From: Bowmanella dokdonensis | Lineage (GTDB): Bacteria > Pseudomonadota > Gammaproteobacteria > Enterobacterales > Alteromonadaceae | Length of the DNA: 64,000 nucleotides | Reading direction: 5' to 3' | Assembly (NCBI RefSeq): GCF_017254865.1 | Contig: NZ_JAFKCV010000008.1 | Location: 62,001-126,000 of the forward strand | In this document: one piece after another, positions 39,054-48,246 of the stretch | Position numbering within the stretch: the stretch's first letter is position 1 | How the letters are laid out: every line of letters begins with the position of its first letter | Notes under the pieces: model-generated | Seen by the model: only the letters and a program-made list of their open reading frames with translations | Database searches by the model: none | What the model was told of the DNA's origin: nothing | Program-made: the position numbers and the translations under genes

Positions 39054-39392
39054 TCAGATATTTTTCATGGTGCCTTTTGGTAGCACTGCGGATACCGCTG
39101 ACTTCTGCACCACAATGTTGGTGCTGTCATTCAGGGCCAGTTCGATGAAATCCTTATCGTCGGCCACTTTGAGGATACGTCCCACCATGCCGCCCTGTGT
39201 CAGGACTTCGTCGCCTTTGCTCAATGAGGCAATCAGGTTCTTGTGCTCCTTGACCCGTTTGGCCTGTGGACGATAGAGCATGAAATAGAAGATCAGACCG
39301 AAAATTCCCAGCATGATCAGCATTTCAAAACCGCCACCCTGCTGACCTGCAGGCGCTGCCTGGGCATAGGCGTTGGAAATAAATAGACTCAT
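39054..39392 (-). CDS. yajC: Sec translocon accessory protein YajC
   Basis: 112 residues. Single-helix inner-membrane protein of the SecDF-YajC complex. It has a short start, a membrane segment ([19 protein letters not shown]), the conserved [14 protein letters not shown] and a small cytosolic domain ([20 protein letters not shown]). It lies upstream of secD and downstream of tgt, the usual order. Confidence 0.95.
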   Translation of the reverse strand: MSLFISNAYAQAAPAGQQGGGFEMLIMLGIFGLIFYFMLYRPQAKRVKEHKNLIASLSKGDEVLTQGGMVGRILKVADDKDFIELALNDSTNIVVQKSAVSAVLPKGTMKNI

Positions 39393-39499
39393 AACATTCC
39401 CCTAGTATTGTTTTTAAAATTATTTAACCAAAGCGGCTCTGAGAATCCGGAGCGGTTCATGTCCAACCTCACCTACCTCATTACCCCCAAGGTTTACTT

Positions 39500-40696
<1,197 letters not shown>

Positions 40697-40750
40697 TTAT
40701 AAAGGATTGTCTTGAAGTTATCAGTAGTCGGCCACCAGAAAGGCAATATG

Positions 40751-41791
40751 TCACTGCTTCTCTATAAACATGGCATCACCGTAACTGAAGAAACGATATT
40801 GCTGTTCAATAGCCTGCTGATAGGCCCGCATAATATTCTCTTTACCGGCAAAGGCGCTGACCAGCATAATCAGTGTGGACTCGGGAAGATGGAAATTGGT
40901 CAGCATGGCATCCACCAACTGGAACTCATAACCCGGGTAAATAAAGATATCCGTGTCACTGAAAAAGGGTTTTAGAGGCTCTTGGGCTTCAAGGCTGGTC
41001 CGGGCCGCCGACTCCAGTGACCTGACCGAGGTGGTGCCCACCGCAACCACCCGCTTGCCGGCGGCTTTGGTTGCCAGTACTGCATCCACTACCTCCTGAG
41101 GGACTTCCGCATACTCGGAGTGCATCTGATGTTCAAGGATGTTGTCCACACGAACCGGCTGAAAGGTGCCTGCCCCCACATGCAAGGTCACAAAGGCCGT
41201 ATTCACACCTTTTTCATTCAGTTTGGCCAGTATCCCCTCATCAAAATGTAACCCCGCCGTCGGAGCCGCCACCGCCCCTGGTTTTTGACTGTAAACCGTC
41301 TGATAACGCTCACGGTCCGCCCCCTCATCGGGACGGTCTATGTAGGGTGGAAGTGGCATATGGCCGTATCTTTCCAGCAGGGTCAATACCGTCTCCGGGT
41401 TTTCGAATCTCAGTTCGAACAGTGCATCCTGCCGGCCAGTCATGCGGGCATGCACTCTGTCTTCCAAAATCAACAAATTGCCGGGCTTAGGCGCCTTGTT
41501 AGCCCGCACATGGGCCAATACCCGGTGCTCATCCAGTACCCGTTCAACCAGCACTTCCACCCTGCCGCCGCTTTCCTTATGGCCCAGCAAGCGTGCCGGG
41601 ATCACCCGGGTATTGTTAAACACCAGCAGATCGCCGGGTTCAAGCAGCCCGACGATGTCAGCAAACTGGCGGTGTTCAACAACACCGCTATTACCCTTGA
41701 GGTGCAACAGGCGGCTGGCTGACCGCTCGGCCATCGGATAGCGGGCAATCAGCTCATCAGGAAGATCAAAATGGAAATCGGAAACTTTCAT
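40751..41791 (-). CDS. queA: S-adenosylmethionine:tRNA ribosyltransferase-isomerase
   Basis: 346 residues. Converts preQ1 in tRNA to epoxyqueuosine using the ribosyl group of SAM. Conserved segments include [32 protein letters not shown] and [17 protein letters not shown]. It is the first gene of the queA-tgt-yajC-secD-secF order seen in E. coli. Confidence 0.97.
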   Translation of the reverse strand: MKVSDFHFDLPDELIARYPMAERSASRLLHLKGNSGVVEHRQFADIVGLLEPGDLLVFNNTRVIPARLLGHKESGGRVEVLVERVLDEHRVLAHVRANKAPKPGNLLILEDRVHARMTGRQDALFELRFENPETVLTLLERYGHMPLPPYIDRPDEGADRERYQTVYSQKPGAVAAPTAGLHFDEGILAKLNEKGVNTAFVTLHVGAGTFQPVRVDNILEHQMHSEYAEVPQEVVDAVLATKAAGKRVVAVGTTSVRSLESAARTSLEAQEPLKPFFSDTDIFIYPGYEFQLVDAMLTNFHLPESTLIMLVSAFAGKENIMRAYQQAIEQQYRFFSYGDAMFIEKQ

Positions 41792-41871
41792 GGCTCGGCC
41801 TCAAACACGGGGCGCCTATTCTAGGGGTTGAAGCAATAAAATCCCAGCCTGGCCGCTGTCCTGCCAAGTTG

Positions 41872-42159
41872 TTAATCAGGCAGCTTAACCCCCATATCGG
41901 CAAAAATGTCCAGCAAATCCTCACGTTCGATGCGCCGTACGTTGAGGACAATCATAATTTGTAACAAGAGATCGGCGCCCAAAATACCTTTGTTGACTTT
42001 ATTTCTCAGGTTATCTGCGCTTTGATGAATACCGACGCTGGCCAACCTGTCACTCAGATCCTGATACCTGACACCGCGTCGGGACATTTCGGCCTTGAGC
42101 AGCCGCTGTACTAGTTGCCGCCAATGGCCCCCATTGATTTTCGCCGGTTCGGATCGCAT
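41872..42159 (-). CDS. DUF6471-domain small protein
   Basis: 95 residues from the ATG at 42159 (GTG at 42165 is an alternative). A helical protein with HWRQLVQRLLKAEMSRRGVRY near the start and NLRNKVNKGILGADLLLQIM in the middle, the layout of DUF6471, which resembles a compact HTH (MRRGVRYQDLSDRLASVGIH-like). It may bind DNA, but no function is known. It is divergent from the yjf-like operon, with the promoter region shared (42160-42340). Confidence 0.7.
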   Translation of the reverse strand: MRSEPAKINGGHWRQLVQRLLKAEMSRRGVRYQDLSDRLASVGIHQSADNLRNKVNKGILGADLLLQIMIVLNVRRIEREDLLDIFADMGVKLPD

Positions 42160-42233
42160 ACTCACCCCACAGAACTAAATGTGACTAATAATTTACATTA
42201 CAAACTTATTTTACACAAAAATAAAAATAAAAT

Positions 42234-42263
42234 TTGACTAGAAAGAAATTCCCTGGCTAAGAT
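42234..42263 (+). promoter_or_regulatory. Sigma-70-type promoter of the yjf-like operon
   Basis: TTGACT (42234-42239), an 18-base spacer and TAAGAT (42258-42263), preceded by a long A/T-rich stretch (about 42206-42233) that could act as an UP element. It lies about 78 bases before the first gene and fits a constitutive or stress-modulated promoter. Confidence 0.55.
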
Positions 42264-42277
42264 TATCCCCCATAAAG

Positions 42278-42300
42278 CTGCACGAACCGTGCAGGTTTTA
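42278..42300 (+). promoter_or_regulatory. Leader hairpin before the yjf-like operon
   Basis: CTGCACG (42278-42284) pairs with CGTGCAG (42288-42294) across an AAC loop and is followed by GTTTTAT. It sits in the 5' leader, between promoter and first gene; it could be a weak terminator or attenuator. Confidence 0.4.
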
Positions 42301-42340
42301 TATGCTGTCCAGGATTAGCCACTTTTTGAAGGAGTAACAC

Positions 42341-42730
42341 ATGACCTGGGACCTCGAAGCACTGGAAACCCTGCTATCGAAACAGGATGACCTGGTGGTC
42401 ACCCGACAACAGGATTGCCTGCTGATTGCCAATGCGGACGGGATTGACGCCTGGCTGGCCATCAGTGGCGAGCAGATTCTGGTTGAAACCTTATTGTTTG
42501 CCGCCAAAGAAGTGCAGGACAAAGGGGCTCTCAACGATGAAATACTCAGAACCCATATGCTGTTCCCCCTCACGACTGTGGGGATTTCCACTGTGGCAGA
42601 TGAAGATTATTACACGGCCTTTGGCGCATTAAGCTCTCAGTCCAAAGCCGAGAGTATCCAGATCGAAGTGGATACTTTGTTCCAGAACGTGGCGTCCTTT
42701 CTGGATGCCTATCAAGATCATTTGAAGTAA
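42341..42730 (+). CDS. yjfI: YjfI-like protein (DUF2170)
   Basis: 129 residues, soluble, with the DUF2170 start MTWDLEALETLLSK and the conserved MLFPLTTVGIS segment. In E. coli yjfI heads a cluster yjfI-J-K-L-M-C. Here it also heads the operon, with a ribosome site (GGAG) before the ATG at 42341 and the PspA-family gene only 12 bases downstream. Molecular role unknown; it may partner the PspA-like protein. Confidence 0.85.
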   Translation: MTWDLEALETLLSKQDDLVVTRQQDCLLIANADGIDAWLAISGEQILVETLLFAAKEVQDKGALNDEILRTHMLFPLTTVGISTVADEDYYTAFGALSSQSKAESIQIEVDTLFQNVASFLDAYQDHLK

Positions 42731-42742
42731 GAGGAAACCATC

Positions 42743-43423
42743 ATGTCTGTTTGGAAAAAACTCATTACCGCAGTAAAAGGTGGCGTCACGGAAGCAGCCG
42801 AGTCGGTGGCCGACAGCCAGGCTATCCGCATCCTCGAACAGGAAATCCGCGAAGCCAAAGAAGAATTGCGAAAGTCGGACCATGCCCGCACCCAGATTCT
42901 GGCCAAATGCAAACTGTCTCAGCAGAAAGTGGACAGCCTGCAACAGTCCATTGCCACTTATGAAACCCATGCCCGCCAGGCTGCTGACAAGGACCGCCAG
43001 TTGGCTCTTGATTGTGCGCAGAAGGTGGTGGAGCTTCGCAACGACATGGACACGGAGCAGAAGTACCTGGACCAGTTCCAGCAATCGGAAAAGAAACTGG
43101 CTGCCAACATCAGTCAGGCCAAAGCCAACCTGCGCCGCCTGGAACAACAGGTGGATATGGTCAAGGCCACCGAATCGGTGCAAAAAGCCCAGGTCGCCGT
43201 ATCGTCACGCCATCTGGGAGCCAACAGCAAAATGAAGACCGCCACCGAGTCCCTGGACCGGATCCAGAAGCGCCAGACCATGCGCAGCGCCGAGCTGGAA
43301 GCGGCTGAGGAACTGGCCAGTCAGGAGTCCAGTGACGATCTGGAATCCCGCCTGGCATCTGCCGGCATCAAAGGAGGCAAGGCCTCCGCCGACGATGAAT
43401 TGAGTAGAATTCTGGGCCAATAA
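42743..43423 (+). CDS. yjfJ: PspA/IM30-family protein (YjfJ-like)
   Basis: 226 residues, almost wholly alpha-helical with long coiled coils (for example QAIRILEQEIREAKEELRKS), the form of PspA/Vipp1 proteins that coat and repair the inner membrane under stress, related to ESCRT-III. In this subfamily the N-terminal helix begins MSVWKKLITAVKGGVTEAA. It lies between the DUF2170 gene and the channel gene. It is separate from the classic pspF-pspABC locus, which is not in this window. Confidence 0.9.
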   Translation: MSVWKKLITAVKGGVTEAAESVADSQAIRILEQEIREAKEELRKSDHARTQILAKCKLSQQKVDSLQQSIATYETHARQAADKDRQLALDCAQKVVELRNDMDTEQKYLDQFQQSEKKLAANISQAKANLRRLEQQVDMVKATESVQKAQVAVSSRHLGANSKMKTATESLDRIQKRQTMRSAELEAAEELASQESSDDLESRLASAGIKGGKASADDELSRILGQ

Positions 43424-43436
43424 GGAGGATTGGCGC

Positions 43437-44483
43437 TTGACGTTTCAGAAACTGCGCAAGCTGCTCGCCCATTATCTGAAGGACATACGCTGGTACACCA
43501 TTGTACTGGCGTTTTTCCTTTATGCCTTGTCAAGCTGGTGGTTGCTGGACTGGGCTGACGAAGAGGCACTAACCGGCTGGCCGAATTTTCTCTATTTTCT
43601 GGTGGTCACCAGTTCCACTGTGGGCTACGGCGATCTGTCCCCTGCCACAGAGGCCGGACGCTATGTGGTGTCCCTCTTTGTTATCCCGGTGGGACTCAGC
43701 CTCTTCGCACTGATACTGGGCCGGGCTGCGGCCTGGGTCTCCAACCAGTGGTTCAAAGGAGTCAAAGGTTTGAAACAACTACATCTACTCAATCATATCC
43801 TGGTGATTGGCTGGAACGGCCAGCGCACTCTCCATCTGCTCAACCTCCTGCTGCGTGAGCGCCAGCATGCCCCTGATCACCAGGAAATAGTGCTGTGCGT
43901 CAGGGCTGAAATAGACAACCCCATGCCGGATGAGATTGAATTCGTGCGGGTGGAGTCCTTTAATCAGGATGCGGATATGGATAAGGCCTGCATCGGGGAC
44001 GCTGCAGTCATCATCATCGATAATCCGGATGACGATATGACCATGACCTCGGCACTGTACGCCAACCAGCGCAATCCTGAAGGCCATATTCTGGCCTATT
44101 TCCATGATGAGAGCCTGGCCAGGCTATTGCAAAAGCACTGTCCAAACGTGGAATGCACGCCCAGTGTGGCGGTGGAGATGCTGGCCAAATCAGCCTTCGA
44201 CCCGGGTTCCAGCCTACTGCATCATGATCTGCTGAGTGTAGAGGAAGGCCAGGCCCAGTATTCAACACGGGTGCCTGCCCTGCCCAAGCCACTGAGCGTG
44301 GGACAGGTCTTCCGGCAGATGAAGGCCCGCTACGATGCCACCCTGATTGGCCTGGCCGATGGCGGCAAGCATATCGAGCTCAACCCCAAATCTGAGCGAC
44401 TGCTCAATGAGGGTGAAAAACTCTACTACATTGCCGTTCACCGAATCGGCCTGATCGACTGGGAGGCAATGTATGCTGAGTAA
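43437..44483 (+). CDS. Two-helix potassium channel with RCK/TrkA-N domain
   Basis: 348 residues. The selectivity filter TVGYGD is at residues 61-66, between helix 1 (about 20-37) and helix 2 (about 75-95); a Rossmann-like RCK domain follows (HILVIGWNGQRTLHLLNLLL) and a second regulatory domain (about 285-340). The motif and layout fit MthK/Kch-type channels gated by a bound ligand. The start is TTG at 43437 with AAGGAGG 8 bases upstream. It is wedged into the yjf order between yjfJ and yjfK and overlaps the next gene, so it belongs to the module. Confidence 0.9.
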   Translation: MTFQKLRKLLAHYLKDIRWYTIVLAFFLYALSSWWLLDWADEEALTGWPNFLYFLVVTSSTVGYGDLSPATEAGRYVVSLFVIPVGLSLFALILGRAAAWVSNQWFKGVKGLKQLHLLNHILVIGWNGQRTLHLLNLLLRERQHAPDHQEIVLCVRAEIDNPMPDEIEFVRVESFNQDADMDKACIGDAAVIIIDNPDDDMTMTSALYANQRNPEGHILAYFHDESLARLLQKHCPNVECTPSVAVEMLAKSAFDPGSSLLHHDLLSVEEGQAQYSTRVPALPKPLSVGQVFRQMKARYDATLIGLADGGKHIELNPKSERLLNEGEKLYYIAVHRIGLIDWEAMYAE

Positions 44484-45120
44484 ATTATTCGGTCGCAAGG
44501 AGAAGCCGTCTGGGCCCAGAGCGCCTGAGATCATGGGTCTGTATCTGGGCGGATCCTTCGAACTGGACGACCTGCGACTCAGGCTCCTGGAGCCGGAGCT
44601 GACTATTGACGGGGCGGCCCGTACCCATCTGATTCAGGCAGTGGGTGAGGTGCATCTGGATACGGGGGGCAAGATTCTGCGTTTCTATACGGACGATGAC
44701 GCCTTCTTGCAGGTAGTCCTGGACGGAGGCGACTCCGAGCAACATATTACCGATGTGAAACTCTGGTATTTCTATGAGACCAAAACCGTGGGTTCGGACA
44801 GTCAGTGGCAGAGCCTTATCAATGCCGGTATTTCCAAGCCTGAGTACTCCCTTGAGGGACATGGTTTCAGGCGTGTCTGGGACGCAGTGGGCGACGCCTC
44901 TCCGCCGGTGGCCATGACTGAAAAAACCTACGAAGAGGACGGCGACATCAGTGAAACCGATCAGTTTGTCATGCTGTATGAGCGGCCGATTGGCGAAGAC
45001 GAAGTGGAAACCCTGCTGGTGTGTGGCGAAGAAAAGATTATCGATAACCGCGCCGACCGCTGCCTGGTGATCAGCACGGGGTTTAACCTGCAGCCCGCGG
45101 ATATCCGGATTAATGGGTAA
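44473..45120 (+). CDS. yjfK: YjfK-like protein (DUF2491)
   Basis: 215 residues, soluble, starting MLSKLFGRKEKPSGPRAPEI, a short amphipathic helix, then a beta-rich DUF2491 domain (LYLGGSFELDDLRLRLLEPE; KLWYFYETKTVGSD). It overlaps the channel gene by 11 bases, implying coupled translation and a joint role. A 493-base repeat-rich gap to the next gene follows. Function unknown. Confidence 0.85.
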   Translation: MLSKLFGRKEKPSGPRAPEIMGLYLGGSFELDDLRLRLLEPELTIDGAARTHLIQAVGEVHLDTGGKILRFYTDDDAFLQVVLDGGDSEQHITDVKLWYFYETKTVGSDSQWQSLINAGISKPEYSLEGHGFRRVWDAVGDASPPVAMTEKTYEEDGDISETDQFVMLYERPIGEDEVETLLVCGEEKIIDNRADRCLVISTGFNLQPADIRING

Positions 45121-45196
45121 GGACCGGTGAGCGAAGCGAGCGAGGGGTGACCTAACGTCACGCCGAGAGGTCCGCACGACGCGCCGTGGATGGTGT

Positions 45197-45474
45197 GGCT
45201 GGAACCAGGCCACAGGGATGTGTGTTAAAGGACGTCCGACCTGGAGTAGTAACACCAGGGACGTGCGCAAGGCTTATCTGAGAGTTACGACGCGCCGTGG
45301 CCATGTTTTGCTCCTGCAAAAACGGCATTTCCACCTTCCATGGTGGTCAGATGCGCGGCTGGAACCAGGCCACAGGGATGTGTATTCAGGACGCCCGACC
45401 TGGAGTAGTAACATCAGGGACGTGCGCAAGGCTTATCTGAAAGTTATGAAGCGCCGTGGCCATGTTTTGCTCCT
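45197..45474 (+). repeat. Two-copy ~118-nt direct repeat
   Basis: Copy A 45197-45315 and copy B 45357-45474 share GGCTGGAACCAGGCCACAGG near the start and GCCGTGGCCATGTTTTGCTC near the end; only about nine of 118 positions differ plus a 1-base length change. The copies are 41 bases apart. Both are open in the same plus-strand frame. This may be a dispersed intergenic element; other copies elsewhere in the genome are to be expected. Confidence 0.9.
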
Positions 45475-45510
45475 AAAGATACTGAAACTAATTCAGCGAA
45501 ACCTCTTAAT

Positions 45511-45559
45511 AACTGATAACTGATAACTGATAACTGATAACTGATAACTGATAACTGAT
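45511..45559 (+). repeat. Seven tandem AACTGAT heptamers
   Basis: Seven exact 7-base copies. Because 7 is not a multiple of 3 and the unit contains TGATAA, the tract puts stops in all three plus-strand frames. Slippage could change copy number. A degenerate copy of the same unit follows the S23 gene at 47043-47070. Confidence 0.95.
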
Positions 45560-45613
45560 AAGTTAGGATAGGCAAAGTCCTACCCAATACAGACAATAAA
45601 ACAGGAGCTATCC

Positions 45614-46030
45614 ATGGAGTCCATTACTCAGTCACTGGCAGGAGTTGGCAATTTTGCCCTATATTTTGCCATTTCCATTGTGTTGTTGTTCGTTTTCAAA
45701 ATCCTCTATGCCCTGGTCACGCCCCATGATGAATGGAAACTGGTCAAGGAAGAAAAGAGCATCGCTGCGGCAGTAGGCTTCGGCGGTGCCATGGTGGGTT
45801 TCAGTCTGGCATTGGCCGGTGCGGCCAGTAATGCCGTCTCTCTGGTCGATTTCGGTATCTGGGGATTGGTGGCACTGGTGGCCCAGTTGCTGGCTTTCGC
45901 CCTGCTACGTTTTACCTTTATGCCCAAGATCGTCGAGCGCATCAACAATAACGAGATTTCCGCCGGGATCATGCTGGCGGCCATGTCTGTTGCCGTGGGC
46001 CTGTTGAATGCCGCCTGCATGACTTACTAG
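45614..46030 (+). CDS. yjfL: DUF350 membrane protein (YjfL-like)
   Basis: 138 residues with four predicted membrane helices (for example YFAISIVLLFVFKILYAL and LVALVAQLLAFALLRFTFM). Matches YjfL/DUF350, small inner-membrane proteins often encoded beside PspA-like and ATP-grasp ligase genes. An internal charged loop contains HDEWKLVKEEKSIAAA. It follows the repeat-rich spacer and precedes the DUF1190 gene by 12 bases. Confidence 0.9.
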   Translation: MESITQSLAGVGNFALYFAISIVLLFVFKILYALVTPHDEWKLVKEEKSIAAAVGFGGAMVGFSLALAGAASNAVSLVDFGIWGLVALVAQLLAFALLRFTFMPKIVERINNNEISAGIMLAAMSVAVGLLNAACMTY

Positions 46031-46042
46031 GAGGTCAGACAG

Positions 46043-46651
46043 ATGGAACAGCAAAGAAAACGCACCGCTAACATAGACCTGCGCCGCATGCGCAAGGGTT
46101 TCTCACCCAAGCCCCTGGCCCTGGGTGTGGCTACCGTTCTGCTCAGCGCCTGTGGTGGCAACAAGCAGGACGCGACGGTGTACACCTCGGCGAATGATTG
46201 CATCGACAAGAACCCAGAGTTTGCCGAACAGTGCATGGCGGCCTATGAGCAAGCCCTGCAGGAGGCGGCCAAGACAGCGCCCAAATACGGCAACGAAAGA
46301 GATTGTGAGTATGACTTTGGTCAGGAACAGTGCCGGGCGGTGGAAACCAGCAGCGGGTCCTTCTTCATGCCCTTTATGGCAGGCTACATGCTTAGCAATC
46401 TGATGTCGCCCCGGGGCTACTACAGCCAGCCATTGTTTACCTCCTACTCGCCCTATTCTTCTTATCGATATCGCTGGACTACAGCCGACGGCTGGGACTA
46501 TGGCTATTACAAGGACAGGAAGCTGCGGGTCGGCCAGGATGCCTTCAAACCCAAGCCAGCGGTAAACAAAACCATCAAGCGGGGTGGATTCGGCAGCTCG
46601 GTCAGGGCCAAGTCAAGCTGGGGTAGCAGCTCAAAGGGCTGGGGTGGATAA
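46043..46651 (+). CDS. yjfM: DUF1190 lipoprotein-like protein (YjfM-like)
   Basis: 202 residues. A basic start is followed by a hydrophobic stretch with a lipobox (VLLSACGG). The DUF1190 body carries cysteines (ANDCIDKNPEFAEQCMAAYE; CEYDFGQEQCRAVE) and a Gly/Tyr/Ser-rich C-terminus (SSVRAKSSWGSSSKGWGG). Probably on the periplasmic side of the inner membrane or the outer membrane, with disulfides. Fits the yjfL-yjfM order. Confidence 0.87.
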   Translation: MEQQRKRTANIDLRRMRKGFSPKPLALGVATVLLSACGGNKQDATVYTSANDCIDKNPEFAEQCMAAYEQALQEAAKTAPKYGNERDCEYDFGQEQCRAVETSSGSFFMPFMAGYMLSNLMSPRGYYSQPLFTSYSPYSSYRYRWTTADGWDYGYYKDRKLRVGQDAFKPKPAVNKTIKRGGFGSSVRAKSSWGSSSKGWGG

Positions 46652-46681
46652 GAAGTTGGCAAAGAGCATGGGCCATATTAA

Positions 46682-47047
46682 GTGAGATTTGAAGAACTGG
46701 ATGTCTGGAAACGCTCCGCACGATTGTCTGCCGATTTGTACAAGGCCATGTCAAACTGCCCGGATTTTGGTTTCCCAGACCAGATAACCCGCTCAGGATT
46801 ATCTATCCCCAGCAATATTGCCGAAGGCATCGAGTATGACTCGAAAAAAGAGCGGATTCGGTTTCTTCAATACGCGAAAGGGTCCTGCGGCGAGCTTAGA
46901 ACCCAGCTTTACATCGCTGTCGACATCAAATATTTAGAGCCTGACTTGGCAAAAAGTTGGATAAGTGAAACCCGCGAGATTTCTGCCATGCTGGGGGCTC
47001 AATCAAATCTGTTCGACTACAGCTTGATGCTGAAAACGGAACTCTGA
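46682..47047 (+). CDS. S23/IVP four-helix-bundle protein inserted in the operon
   Basis: 121 residues, matching the four-helix-bundle S23 family (LDVWKRSARLSADLYKAMSN; ITRSGLSIPSNIAEGIEYDS), known from intervening sequences of 23S rRNA genes and as stand-alone chromosomal genes. The start is GTG at 46682. It lies between yjfM and yjfC, where E. coli has no gene, and its stop codon lies in a heptamer tract, suggesting an insertion. Role unknown. Confidence 0.9.
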   Translation: MRFEELDVWKRSARLSADLYKAMSNCPDFGFPDQITRSGLSIPSNIAEGIEYDSKKERIRFLQYAKGSCGELRTQLYIAVDIKYLEPDLAKSWISETREISAMLGAQSNLFDYSLMLKTEL

Positions 47048-47070
47048 TAACTGAACACTGATAACTCAAG
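47043..47070 (+). repeat. Degenerate AACTGAT-type heptamers after the S23 gene
   Basis: TCTGATA, ACTGAAC, ACTGATA, ACTCAAG: 7-base periodic copies that include the S23 stop codon (47045-47047). They match the tract before yjfL (45511-45559). Confidence 0.7.
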
Positions 47071-47072
47071 CC

Positions 47073-48236
47073 ATGTTAAGAATCCCCGTTCCCCCCCGCC
47101 CTGAATGGCGTCAGAAGGCCCGCGAATTCGGCTTTAATTTTCATACCCTGTATGGGGAGCCTTACTGGGACGAGTCGGCCTATTACCAGTTCACCCTGCG
47201 GCAAATAGAAGAGGATATTGAATCGCCCACCGAAGAGCTGCACCAGATGTGCCTGGAGGTAGTGGATAAGGTTGTAAGGGATGAGCAATGGCTGAAGCGG
47301 TTTTGCATTCCCGAGTTCTTCTGGCAGCAGGTTGCCGATTCCTGGGAACGGCGGGATCCCAGTTTGTATTCGAGACTGGATCTGGCCTATGTGGGCCAGG
47401 GCCCGGCAAAACTGCTGGAAAACAATGCCGATACACCCACCAGTTTGTATGAATCCGGTTTCTGGCAATGGCTGTGGCTGGAAGAACAGGTGGACAGGGG
47501 TCTGATCAGCAAAGGCGCCGACCAGTTTAACTCCCTGCAGGAAAAACTGGTTAATCGCTTTGCCGAAATTGCCCGTCACTATAACATCCACCAGATGCAC
47601 TTTGCCTGTTGCGAAGGAACTGTTGAAGACAGAGGCACTGTCCAGTACCTGCAGGATTGTGCCAGTGAAGCGGGACTGCAAAGCGATTTTGTGTACATGG
47701 AGCAGATCGGATTATCTGACAAAGGCCATTTTACCGATCTTGGCGATGGGGCCATCCATACCCTGTTCAAACTCTATCCCTGGGAATTTATGCAGCGCGA
47801 AGAGTTTGGCGAGTCTGTCCAGGGCGCGGAAGTGAACTGGCTGGAACCCCTGTGGAAATCCGTTCTGTCCAACAAGGCTCTGCTTCCCATGCTGTGGAAG
47901 TTGTTTCAAGGACACCTCAACCTGCTACCGGCCTGGTTCGAGGACGAGTTACCCGCCAGTCATGATCTGAAACTGGTGAAAAAGCCTATCTACTCCAGGG
48001 AAGGGGCCAACATCAGTGTGATACAGGGCCAACAAACATTGCTGGAGAGTCCTGGGCCTTACGGTGAAGAAGGCTATATTTACCAGAGCTGGTTTGCCCT
48101 GCCACGTTATGGCGATAATCATACGCTGATTGGCTCCTGGCTGGTCAACGACAAGGCAGCGGGGATCTCGGTACGGGAAGATATCAACCCCATTACCCAG
48201 GATCTGTCCCGCTATCTGCCCCACGTCATTCTTTAG
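47073..48236 (+). CDS. yjfC: Glutathionylspermidine-synthase-like ATP-grasp ligase (YjfC-like)
   Basis: 387 residues. ATP-grasp C-N ligase of the glutathionylspermidine synthase family, with FGFNFHTLYGEPYWDESAYY at the start, LLENNADTPTSLYESGFWQW, and the late segment GSWLVNDKAAGISVREDINP. The amidase half of E. coli Gss is absent. The substrate is unknown; family members link amines to peptides, so it may modify a small-molecule or protein partner of the module. It follows the S23 gene. Confidence 0.9.
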   Translation: MLRIPVPPRPEWRQKAREFGFNFHTLYGEPYWDESAYYQFTLRQIEEDIESPTEELHQMCLEVVDKVVRDEQWLKRFCIPEFFWQQVADSWERRDPSLYSRLDLAYVGQGPAKLLENNADTPTSLYESGFWQWLWLEEQVDRGLISKGADQFNSLQEKLVNRFAEIARHYNIHQMHFACCEGTVEDRGTVQYLQDCASEAGLQSDFVYMEQIGLSDKGHFTDLGDGAIHTLFKLYPWEFMQREEFGESVQGAEVNWLEPLWKSVLSNKALLPMLWKLFQGHLNLLPAWFEDELPASHDLKLVKKPIYSREGANISVIQGQQTLLESPGPYGEEGYIYQSWFALPRYGDNHTLIGSWLVNDKAAGISVREDINPITQDLSRYLPHVIL

Positions 48237-48246
48237 GAGGTTTTGC

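Larger units (their letters stand above)
45121..45613. other. Repeat-rich spacer inside the yjf module
   Basis: 493 bases between yjfK and the DUF350 gene. It holds a direct repeat of about 118 bases in two copies (45197-45315 and 45357-45474), a partial third start at 45177-45189, and a run of seven AACTGAT heptamers (45511-45559). Base use differs from the genes around it. The only long frame (45218-45523) is built from the repeat copies and is not a credible gene. Confidence 0.75.

Noticed and set aside
45218-45523. 101-codon frame with two similar halves
   Set aside because: The halves are simply the two copies of the 118-nt direct repeat; no ribosome site and basic, atypical composition. 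Reported as a repeat instead.
45511-45559. Tandem repeat considered as a CRISPR-like array
   Set aside because: Units are 7 bases with no spacers and no cas genes nearby; it is a simple tandem repeat.
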